From the NCBI GenBank assembly GCA_905216075.1, contig CAJMSO010000051.1, forward strand, positions 1-9,781: a stretch of DNA of 9,781 nucleotides, written 5' to 3'. The notes beneath the pieces were generated by a model that was not told where the DNA came from, did not search any database, and saw only the letters and a program-made list of their open reading frames with translations. This DNA comes from an uncultured bacterium. Lineage in GTDB: Bacteria; Actinomycetota; Coriobacteriia; Coriobacteriales; Coriobacteriaceae. The position numbers were made by a program, and so were the translations under genes. Shown here one piece after another: positions 1 through 5,761 of this stretch. The first letter of the stretch is position 1. Each line of letters opens with the position of its first letter.

Positions 1-1
1 C

Positions 2-1031
2 GGCAAGCGCGTGGGCGTTTTTGAATGCGATGAGCTCTACACCGTGCGCGTCCTGCCCAAGCTCAAGCCGACGTACTTCGTGCTGCTCAACCTGTTCCGC
101 GACCAGCTGGATCGCTATGGCGAGATCGATCACACCCAGGAGGTCATCGCCCATGCGTTGGAGCTCTCGCCGACAACAACGCTTATCTACAACGCCGACG
201 ACCCGCTGTGCGCCTCGATTGCCGCGCGCGTTCCCAACGCGAGTATTGCCTTTGGCATCGACGGCGCCACCGACACCGAGTCCGACCGTATTAGCGACTC
301 GCGCTTTTGCTCGCAGTGCAACGCCCCGTTGGAGTACGACTATGTGCAGTATGGTCAACTCGGCGCCTACCATTGCCCCTCGTGCGGTTGGGCACGCCCC
401 GCACTGGTCCGCCGTGTGACGGGCGTGGAGCTCGGCTGCGACGGCTACGGCTTTGACCTGGTTTTTGGATCTGCGCCCGGCTGCCGTACACATCGCCACG
501 CGCTACAACGGCCTGTATATGGTCTACAACGTAGCCGCAGCCTTCTTCGCCGCCCACGAGCTGGGCGTGGACACCGCACGCCTGCAGCCCACGCTCGACG
601 CCTACGTGCCAGCAGGTGGTCGCATGGGCCGTTGGAATATCGCCGGCCGAACCGTCGAGGCCAATCTGGCCAAAAATCCCGTAGGCTTCGATCGACAAAT
701 CCAGTCCATTAAAACAGCAGGTGGCAGGCTCTGCGCCTTTTTCCTGAACGACAACGACGCCGACGGTCACGATGTCTCGTGGATCTACGACGTAGACTTC
801 GAGCGCATCGCCGATACCCCAGGGCTTGTCGCCTTTGTCGGGGGTACGCGCGCGCACGATATGCAGGTACGCCTGAAGTACGCCGGCATCGACTCCGCCA
901 TCATCTCGGATATCGAGCAGGCAATCGGCGCCGCGGCAGACGAGGAGGCTGGCGACACTTTCTACGCCGTCGCCAACTACACGGCCTTCCCGCCGCTGGT
1001 CAAGGAGCTCGACGAGCTTAAGGGCACCGAT
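2..1031 (+). pseudogene. murT: MurT, lipid II isoglutaminyl synthase subunit: 5' partial, internal frameshift
   Basis: MurT is the Mur-ligase-like subunit that, with GatD, amidates the alpha-carboxylate of D-Glu in lipid II to D-isoglutamine at the inner face of the membrane. The N-terminal part (Walker region) lies outside the window. The visible part starts in the middle domain with FECDELYTVRVLPKLKPTYF and NLFRDQLDRYGEID, followed by a four-cysteine zinc ribbon: CSQC at about 309-320 and CPSC at about 375-386, ending CGWARP. The frame then breaks: the upstream frame reads on to a stop at 710-712, while the C-terminal MurT domain (RYNGLYMVYN, NLAKNPVGFD, LNDNDADGHDVSWIYDVDFE, VANYTAF) lies in the +1 frame from about 462. 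The simplest cause is one extra T in the TTTTT run at 462-466, but any +1 event between about 455 and 490 would fit. The MurT C-terminus continues in frame into gatD. Family assignment is secure. Whether the break is real or a sequencing error cannot be decided here. Confidence 0.85.
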
Positions 1032-1847
1032 ATGGCTACGGTTACCGCCCACGCCGTAACGCGCGCCAATGGCAGTGCTGTCCCCACCGACATTGTGCCG
1101 GTCGAGCTTTCGCGCCCGCTGCGCATCGTCTACCTGTATCCCGATGCCCTTAACCTCTACGGCGACGGCGGAAATGTTATCGCGCTCGAGCGCCGCTGCG
1201 CCTGGCGCGGCATTCCTGTGCGCGTGGACGAGGTCCGCATGGGCGAGGCGCTCGATCTCACCGACGCCGACATCGTCATGATGGGCGGTGGCTCCGACCG
1301 CGACCAACTGGCCGTGGCACACGAGCTGCTCGCTCAAAAAGACAAGGTTGCAGCCTATGTTGAGGACAGCGGCTCGCTGCTCGCTATCTGTGGCAGCTAT
1401 CAGCTGCTCGGCCGTTCGTACTATATGGGCGAGAATCGCATCGAGGGCCTGGGCGTCATTGCCGCCGAAACCGTGCGCGGCTCCGACCGCCTGATCGGCA
1501 ACGTCGCTGTCAAGACCGACCTGGCACCCGAGCCCTTTGTGGGATTCGAGAACCACGGCGGCCGCACCCTGCTCGATACAGAGGCCACGCCGCTCGGAAC
1601 GTCCGTCGTCCCGGGTACCGGCAACAACGGCGACGATGGCTTTGAAGGCCTCATCTACAAGGGCGTCATCGGCACGTACCTACACGGACCGGCACTGCCC
1701 AAGAACCCCGAACTCGCCGACTGGCTCATCGCCCACGCCCTCGAGCGCCGTGGCGACGCGCAGGCCACAGCCCTGCTGCCGCTCAAGCCCCTCGACGACA
1801 CCTACGAGCGCGCCGCCCACGACGCCGCCATGAAGCTCCTCCCCTAG
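1032..1847 (+). CDS. gatD: GatD, lipid II isoglutaminyl synthase glutaminase subunit
   Basis: GatD is a class I, CobB/CobQ-type glutamine amidotransferase that releases ammonia from glutamine for MurT. Recognisable blocks are LYPDALNLYGDGGNVIALE, MMGGGSDRDQ, LAICGSYQLLG with the nucleophile Cys at 1389-1391, VGFENHGGRT, and GTYLHGPALPKN with the catalytic His at 1683-1685. These match the Cys-His pair and order of staphylococcal GatD. No stop separates it from the MurT C-terminal domain, so it could be the second half of a MurT-GatD fusion. I place the start at ATG 1032, because AAGGG at 1020-1024 sits 7 bases upstream as a good ribosome binding site. That start gives an N-terminal extension of about 30 residues before the conserved LRIVYLYP block. 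GTG at 1095 is a later alternative without a clear binding site. The stop is TAG at 1845-1847, and a hairpin terminator follows. The family call is firm; the start is not. Confidence 0.9.
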   Translation: MATVTAHAVTRANGSAVPTDIVPVELSRPLRIVYLYPDALNLYGDGGNVIALERRCAWRGIPVRVDEVRMGEALDLTDADIVMMGGGSDRDQLAVAHELLAQKDKVAAYVEDSGSLLAICGSYQLLGRSYYMGENRIEGLGVIAAETVRGSDRLIGNVAVKTDLAPEPFVGFENHGGRTLLDTEATPLGTSVVPGTGNNGDDGFEGLIYKGVIGTYLHGPALPKNPELADWLIAHALERRGDAQATALLPLKPLDDTYERAAHDAAMKLLP

Positions 1848-1853
1848 CACCTC

Positions 1854-1891
1854 ACAACCACAAAGGGGACAGGCACCTTTGTGGTTGTTTT
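1854..1891 (+). terminator. Rho-independent terminator after murT/gatD
   Basis: A perfect 13-bp stem, ACAACCACAAAGG (1854-1866) with CCTTTGTGGTTGT (1876-1888), closes a 9-base loop and runs into TTTT. It begins 7 bases after the gatD stop. The stem is also compatible with reading from the other strand. The core GGGGACAGGCACC resembles a short palindromic repeat family I have seen in other genomes, but this could not be checked. Confidence 0.8.
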
Positions 1892-1906
1892 GACCCATCC
1901 CAGCGG

Positions 1907-2051
1907 TTTGTCTCAATCTGTAACATCTAGACCGTTAAAAGTCGTCTTACTGTTACAGAATGAGATGTTCGTCCCGACGCCTGCCTTTTGTCTCGATCTG
2001 TAACAGATAGAGCCAATTTGCCCGCCCAGATGTTACAGGTTGAGATGTTCG
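1907..2051. repeat. Four alternating 15-bp motifs at exact 40-bp period
   Basis: The copies are TCTCAATCTGTAACA (1911-1925, +), TGTTACAGAATGAGA (1951-1965, -), TCTCGATCTGTAACA (1991-2005, +) and TGTTACAGGTTGAGA (2031-2045, -). Starts are exactly 40 bp apart and every spacer is 25 bp. The three spacers share no obvious sequence. Forward copies are preceded by TTTG and reverse copies are followed by TGTTCG, so the array also reads as two 65-bp inverted-repeat units (1907-1971 and 1987-2051) in tandem. The architecture resembles REP/BIME clusters or a set of regulator sites. It lies between the murT/gatD terminator and tRNA-Glu, and I see no open reading frame of interest in it. Confidence 0.85.
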
Positions 2052-2130
2052 AAGATCGGGATAGAGAGCCAGCTCCTATGTGGTGGTTTTCCAGTTTGCC
2101 AACGATATACGCGCCGGCAAAAAAGTCTGC

Positions 2131-2136
2131 TATACT
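2131..2136 (+). promoter_or_regulatory. -10 element of the tRNA-Glu promoter
   Basis: TATACT lies 10 bases before the tRNA 5' end, which would start transcription only about 4 bases upstream of the mature tRNA. No good -35 box is seen at 16-18 bp; TTGCCA at 2096-2101 is too far away (29 bp). Confidence 0.5.
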
Positions 2137-2146
2137 CTTTCCCGCT

Positions 2147-2223
2147 GTCCCCATCGTCTAGCGGCCAAGGACGCCACCCTTTCAAGGTGGATATCGCGGG
2201 TTCGAATCCCGCTGGGGGCACCA
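2147..2223 (+). tRNA. tRNA-Glu (anticodon UUC)
   Basis: This is a full cloverleaf. The acceptor strand GTCCCCA (2147-2153) pairs with TGGGGGC (2213-2219), including one T-G wobble. The D arm is GTC/GAC. The anticodon arm is CCACC/GGTGG around the loop CTTTCAA, giving anticodon TTC. The T arm is GCGGG/CCCGC with loop TTCGAAT. The discriminator A is 2220 and CCA is encoded at 2221-2223. A terminator follows 12 bases later, so the gene appears to be transcribed alone. Confidence 0.97.
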
Positions 2224-2320
2224 TTTGAATTGAAGAGCCCGTTACCCTCGCGGTAGCGGGCTTTTTGCTACCGATATGCCGGGATTCGAACCCGGCAGGG
2301 TGCGGAGCTGAGGAAACGCG
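2205..2320 (+). repeat. Direct repeat, copy A: tRNA-Glu 3' end, terminator and T-arm-like element
   Basis: From the tRNA T arm to about 2320, this stretch is repeated with divergence at about 2394-2512. Shared blocks in order are TCCCG, GGGGCACCATTTGAA, AGCCCGTTA with the terminator hairpin, GCCGGGATTCGA, CAGGGT, and GAG followed by AAACGC. The offset is 189-192 bp. At 2279-2297, GCCGGGATTCGAACCCGGC is a 6-bp stem with a 7-base loop. Read on the minus strand it looks just like a tRNA T arm, although no other tRNA parts flank it. Confidence 0.75.
2236..2266 (+). terminator. Terminator of tRNA-Glu
   Basis: AGCCCGTTACC (2236-2246) pairs with GGTAGCGGGCT (2252-2262), an 11-bp stem with one T-G wobble. 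It closes the 5-base loop CTCGC and ends in TTTTT at 2262-2266. Confidence 0.9.
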
Positions 2321-2331
2321 CAAGCGTTTTC
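2311..2331. other. Hairpin between the two repeat copies
   Basis: GGAAACGC and GCGTTTTCC form a stem of about 8 bp with one bulge around GCAA. The following stretch (2332-2390) is GC-rich, with repeated GCGAAGCGA-like words, and holds no recognisable gene. Confidence 0.4.
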
Positions 2332-2393
2332 CAGCGCAGCACGCAAGGAGCGAAGCGACGCAGCGGAAGCGGGCAATGCCAGCCGCACGCGAA

Positions 2394-2512
2394 TATCCCG
2401 TTGGGTGGGGCACCATTTGAAATGAGAAGCCCGTTATCCTCACGATAGCGGGCTTTTGCTGCCATGCGCCGGGATTCGAGCCCAACAGGGTACAGAGCCG
2501 AGAAAACGCACC
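2394..2512 (+). repeat. Direct repeat, copy B: decayed tRNA-Glu 3' end, terminator and T-arm-like element
   Basis: This is the diverged second copy of 2205-2320. It begins with TCCCGTTGGGTGGGGCACCA (2396-2415), which corresponds to the last ~17 bases of tRNA-Glu including CCA. There is no 5' tRNA half in front of it, so no functional tRNA is possible. It continues with the same post-tRNA sequence, a terminator hairpin, and a T-arm-like element at about 2468-2490. It could be the remains of a tandem tRNA duplication, or an attachment-site scar of an element integrated at the tRNA 3' end. I cannot tell which. Confidence 0.7.
2427..2457 (+). terminator. Second, covarying copy of the tRNA terminator
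   Basis: AAGCCCGTTATC (2427-2438) pairs with GATAGCGGGCTT (2444-2455) around the loop CTCAC and ends in TTTT. Relative to the first hairpin, pair C2245-G2253 has become T2437-A2445. This compensatory change keeps the stem. No active transcript is known to reach it except read-through from the tRNA. Confidence 0.75.
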
Positions 2513-2660
2513 TACGCTTCGGCCCTAACAAGTGATTAACTTAGTCCCTAGCAATACGATATCTGAAACGTCAGTGTCGAAATACATTGCTTGGAGACAG
2601 CTCCGTCTCCATTAGCCGTGATGTTGACAAGCTTTCTTATCAAGCGCACGTCTTGAGAAA
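2513..2660. other. Intergenic stretch with two weak hairpins
   Basis: I see no gene from the end of the tRNA to 2660, a 437-bp gap that also holds the repeats listed above. This last part contains GGAGAC/GTCTCC (2593-2598 with 2605-2610, 6-base loop) and TTGACAAG/CTTATCAA (2624-2631 with 2636-2643, one mismatch). Either could end transcription of the minus-strand hydrolase gene whose stop is at 2661, but neither is followed by a convincing T tract. Confidence 0.3.
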
Positions 2661-4103
2661 TTATCCCAACTTCAAAATCGCTGTGAGTTCCGAGGGTGCC
2701 GGGAAACAGTACATTCCCTCAACTCGCACCCTGCACACAGCATAATTACCTCCGATCCGCACATCGATAAAACAGCGCCGCGTGTAGTCCAGTTCCCTGG
2801 TCTCGATTTGTAAATTTGTTGGCGAAGTCCAAGCATACGCTGCAAACAACTTGCGAACATCCCATGCGGGGGCATCGTCCCTCTCAGCTTCATGAGTCAC
2901 GACGGGAAAGAGGTCTCCGACTCCGGCCCCATCGCCCGATTTGCAAACCCAAGACTTGTAGCCGGCCCTCACGCCGTACTCACGACCATCGCGCAACAGA
3001 GACAAATCCAGCTCATTCTCATGAAATCGAATATCGATCTCTTCAAAATCCCCGAAAATGCAACGATGAATGCCCTCGAGGCGTAATGAACTCAAACGTC
3101 CGCCAGAAGCCAACCCAACTGGCACGGGAATGCTATCGAAGTCACGTTCGGAAGCCAGCGTTTCCCGAACACTAGACTCTTTGAACAATACCTCATACAG
3201 CGGATCAAGCAGCGCCTTACTTCCTGTCGTGGAACTCGAGCAGGCGATGACAAGGCCATCTGTGGGCCGCATGTAGCACAGCTGCCCAAAAAGGCCAGAG
3301 CATCTGAACCCGCCACGCCGGCACATCCAGAACTGGTATCCATAGCCATTGCTGTCTTCAGTTGCCTCAGACGGATAAAAGGGGCTCGTTTCCATCTGAA
3401 TCTTCGTCGCCTCGGCAACCCATTCCGCGGGAATGATCTGTTCCCCACGCCACTTGCCGCCATCCAGCAAACACTGACCAAACTTAGCCAAATCCGGAGT
3501 CGAAAGGTGAAGACCAAAACCTCCGGTCGTATGACCGGCTTGATCCTCTTCCCACCACCAACTTCTAATACCTAACGGCGTAAACAAGCGCTCGGCGAGA
3601 TAATCGGATTCTTTCATTCCACTTATGCGTTGCACGAGCATGCTCAATAAATGTGAACACAGCGAATCGTAGTGAAAGACCTCACCCGGCTTCCAGTCAA
3701 ACTCACGATGAAGAACCTCATGTGCCCAGTCGTCTCCCACGCCAATATACGAAAGGTCACCCTCCTGCCCCATCGTCATAGTCAGCAAATTGCGAACCGT
3801 CACATTGCGAAAGCGCTCATCCGCGATCTCGCCTTCATATTCCGGGAAGTATGAAATCCAGCGATCGGCCAGCGATAGCCGTCCTTCATTCACCAACATC
3901 CCGACAGCGACCGAGGTAAAGGACTTAGTCACAGAATAGAGCGGATGAACATGTTCGAGGGCGAACGGCGCAGCCGCATGCTCAAAGACGACTTTACCAT
4001 CTTGTCGGACCACGACCGAGCGGACTTCCACGCCCGCGGACCTCCACGCCGCAAGGCACGCCTCACCCATCCTGTTGTCAAAGATAATATTAGACACTCT
4101 CAA
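2661..4103 (-). CDS. Serine hydrolase, beta-lactamase/COG1680 family, cytoplasmic
   Basis: This is a penicillin-recognising-fold serine hydrolase of the class C beta-lactamase/esterase superfamily; the substrate is unknown. With the start used here (480 residues), the nucleophile motif is SVTK at about residues 57-60, the second motif YDS at about 145-147, and the third-motif region HTTGG at about 191-195. GLHLSTPDLAKFGQCLLDGG is typical of the family. The YDS and SVTK forms recall NylB-like amidohydrolases/esterases more than true beta-lactamases. No signal peptide or membrane segment is visible, so it should act in the cytoplasm. Residues from about 320 to the end form an extra region, likely beta-rich, that I cannot name. 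The start is uncertain: TTG at 4103 has GAGAGG 6 bases upstream, GTG at 4097 and ATG at 4070 are alternatives, and the longest frame starts with TTG at 4160 inside a hairpin loop. It follows the PTS gene on the same strand after about 120 bp. Confidence 0.85.
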   Translation of the reverse strand: MRVSNIIFDNRMGEACLAAWRSAGVEVRSVVVRQDGKVVFEHAAAPFALEHVHPLYSVTKSFTSVAVGMLVNEGRLSLADRWISYFPEYEGEIADERFRNVTVRNLLTMTMGQEGDLSYIGVGDDWAHEVLHREFDWKPGEVFHYDSLCSHLLSMLVQRISGMKESDYLAERLFTPLGIRSWWWEEDQAGHTTGGFGLHLSTPDLAKFGQCLLDGGKWRGEQIIPAEWVAEATKIQMETSPFYPSEATEDSNGYGYQFWMCRRGGFRCSGLFGQLCYMRPTDGLVIACSSSTTGSKALLDPLYEVLFKESSVRETLASERDFDSIPVPVGLASGGRLSSLRLEGIHRCIFGDFEEIDIRFHENELDLSLLRDGREYGVRAGYKSWVCKSGDGAGVGDLFPVVTHEAERDDAPAWDVRKLFAAYAWTSPTNLQIETRELDYTRRCFIDVRIGGNYAVCRVRVEGMYCFPAPSELTAILKLG

Positions 4104-4132
4104 CCACTGCCTCTCAAACGAAACCGGCACAA

Positions 4133-4173
4133 GACAAGGTCGCCCTCGGCGCTTATCCAAGGACGACCTTGTC
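4133..4173 (-). terminator. Inverted repeat between PTS gene and serine hydrolase, possible terminator
   Basis: GACAAGGTCG (4133-4142) and CGACCTTGTC (4164-4173) are a perfect 10-bp inverted repeat with a 21-base loop, 50 bp after the PTS stop. On the minus strand it is followed by TTGT only, so termination may be partial. It could instead be an attenuator or protein site controlling the hydrolase. Confidence 0.4.
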
Positions 4174-4223
4174 AGATTGCTGGCGCGCGGGGAAATACTT
4201 GTTCCGCGGCTCCACTTCTTTGG

Positions 4224-5693
4224 CTACCTTGCAGCCTCTACCGCCGGCACGTCCTCCTTGTACGTCGCATACGTAAGCAGGAACGAAATCACGCTGGAAA
4301 CCACGATGGCTATGATTACGTAAATCAGGTAGCTCGCGCCCATTGCGCCGGACGGATCAATGAAGCCCGGGAAGGCGCAGAAGCCGCCGCCGGTGAAGGC
4401 GAACATCTTGGTGCCAAGAGCACCGATGATTAGGCCGCCGGGCACAGAGGCGATGCAGCTCATGACAAAAGGCTTCTTGCGCGGAAGGGTCACGCCGTAG
4501 ATGCAGGGCTCAGTGATGCCAAAGAAGAAGCCCGAGATGAACGCCGGCCATGCAAGCTGCTTAAGCTTTACGTCCTTAGTCTTCAGAAGAATGGCAAGGA
4601 CGGCAAGGGACTGAGCGTACGAGCAAACCATGTACGGCGCCATGACAATATCCCAGCCCTGGGAGGCAATGTTCACCAGCATGAGAGCAATGACACTCCA
4701 GTGAAAGCCGAAGATGACCATAGGCTGCCAAATGGCAGTAAGCACGATGCCGCCGAGCGCGCCGCCGATGACAGGCAAGCTGTAGAGGGAGTTAAACAGC
4801 AGGCTCATGAGGTTCGTGATCAGGGTGGCAATCGGGCCAATAATCAAATAGGTAGCGGGGACCATCACAACGAGTACGCATGTAGGCACAAAGAAGAACT
4901 TTACATACTCAGAGAAATGCTTACGGCACCACTTCTCCAGCTTTGCCGCGAACCAAACAGAGATGATAATCGGAATGACAGAGCTCGTATAACCCGAAGA
5001 CGGCATGATGACGGGTATGCCGAGGAAAGTCGTGTAGTAGTTCATGGCAAAGGGAGTGCCGGCAAGCACCGTTCCCAAAACATCGCCCGATGTGATGTTA
5101 ACCATCGCCGGATACGTAAGTGCGATACCGAGCGTCATGCCAACGAACTCACTACAGCCAAACTTCTTTGCCGCGGTATAGCCAAGGATAATCGGCAGGA
5201 AGTAGAAGAAGCCGTCACCAGCCGCATATAGAATCTGGTACAAGCCATCTGTCGCCGTAATCCATCCAAGGGCGACGAGAATACTCAAAACACCCTTGAT
5301 CATACCCGCGGCACACAGCACCGCAAGAATCGGCTGGATTACGCCTGAAATAGTATCGATAAGGGCACTAACAAGGTTTCCTTTCTTGACGGGCTCACCA
5401 TCAAGATTAACCTCGCCCAGCCCCTCGACACCAGAAGCGGCAACCGCGGCATCGTAAACATCCTCAATCACATTGATGCCGACAACAACCTGATACTGGC
5501 CATTCGCGTTGATTACTTGAATGACGCCTTTATGAGACTCAATTGCCTTAGTATCGGCCTTCGCATCGTCTCGCAGCTTGAAACGCAGACGCGTCATGCA
5601 GTGCGAGATGCTCAGGATGTTTTCCTTACCGCCGACGAGGCCAACTACGTCCTCGCCGAGCTTGCGATTTGCAAGCTCTTTGCTTTCGCTCAT
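4224..5693 (-). CDS. PTS sugar permease, EIIBC (glucose/sucrose/trehalose superfamily)
   Basis: This membrane permease imports a sugar and phosphorylates it at the 6-position using phosphate from PEP via EI, HPr and a EIIA. At 489 residues, the EIIB domain comes first (about 1-85) with the phospho-cysteine in SHCMTRLRF (Cys32). EIIC (about 105-480) has many hydrophobic segments, FGFHWS (His331) and the GITEP motif at 392-396. No EIIA domain is fused, so a separate glucose-type EIIA must supply phosphate, and none is in this window. The B-C order matches the sucrose/trehalose/beta-glucoside group rather than the C-B order of GlvC-type maltose permeases. I chose ATG 5693 because GGGAGG lies 6 bases upstream; a longer frame to 5720 lacks this. 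The gene follows the GH4 gene on the same strand after 68 bp, and the substrate is probably an alpha-glucoside by that association. A small CATGG/CCATG stem (5691-5695 with 5704-5708) spans its ribosome binding site. Confidence 0.92.
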   Translation of the reverse strand: MSESKELANRKLGEDVVGLVGGKENILSISHCMTRLRFKLRDDAKADTKAIESHKGVIQVINANGQYQVVVGINVIEDVYDAAVAASGVEGLGEVNLDGEPVKKGNLVSALIDTISGVIQPILAVLCAAGMIKGVLSILVALGWITATDGLYQILYAAGDGFFYFLPIILGYTAAKKFGCSEFVGMTLGIALTYPAMVNITSGDVLGTVLAGTPFAMNYYTTFLGIPVIMPSSGYTSSVIPIIISVWFAAKLEKWCRKHFSEYVKFFFVPTCVLVVMVPATYLIIGPIATLITNLMSLLFNSLYSLPVIGGALGGIVLTAIWQPMVIFGFHWSVIALMLVNIASQGWDIVMAPYMVCSYAQSLAVLAILLKTKDVKLKQLAWPAFISGFFFGITEPCIYGVTLPRKKPFVMSCIASVPGGLIIGALGTKMFAFTGGGFCAFPGFIDPSGAMGASYLIYVIIAIVVSSVISFLLTYATYKEDVPAVEAAR

Positions 5694-5761
5694 GGTTTTC
5701 CTCCCATGCGACCTGTCCAAGGTCGGCCGCCCGCCATCATTTACAAAATTGATTTCCGATA

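Noticed and set aside
462..466. Programmed frameshift in murT
   Set aside because: The required shift is +1, while T-run slippage usually gives -1, and no stop codon or stimulatory element sits at the site. An indel or sequencing error is simpler, though not proven.
291..1556. Long minus-strand open frame opposite murT/gatD
   Set aside because: The plus strand encodes clear MurT and GatD motifs. The opposite frame shows no recognisable domain and arises from high-GC codon bias.
1911..2045. CRISPR array
   Set aside because: Repeats are only 15 bp, imperfect, and alternate in orientation. There are four copies and no cas genes, so the array is not CRISPR despite the constant 25-bp spacers.
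2275..2330. A second tRNA gene on the minus strand
   Set aside because: Only the T arm can be drawn. No acceptor stem, anticodon arm or CCA end is present.
2033..2485. Minus-strand open frame of about 150 codons with PAGFEPAIS-like peptide
   Set aside because: It is the antisense reading of tRNA-Glu and its repeated 3' flank. This peptide is a well-known artefact of tRNA genes, and its internal repeats just mirror the DNA repeat.
2661..4103. True beta-lactamase or resistance gene
   Set aside because: There is no signal peptide and the second motif is YDS. The family is dominated by esterases and peptidases, and the neighbours are sugar genes.
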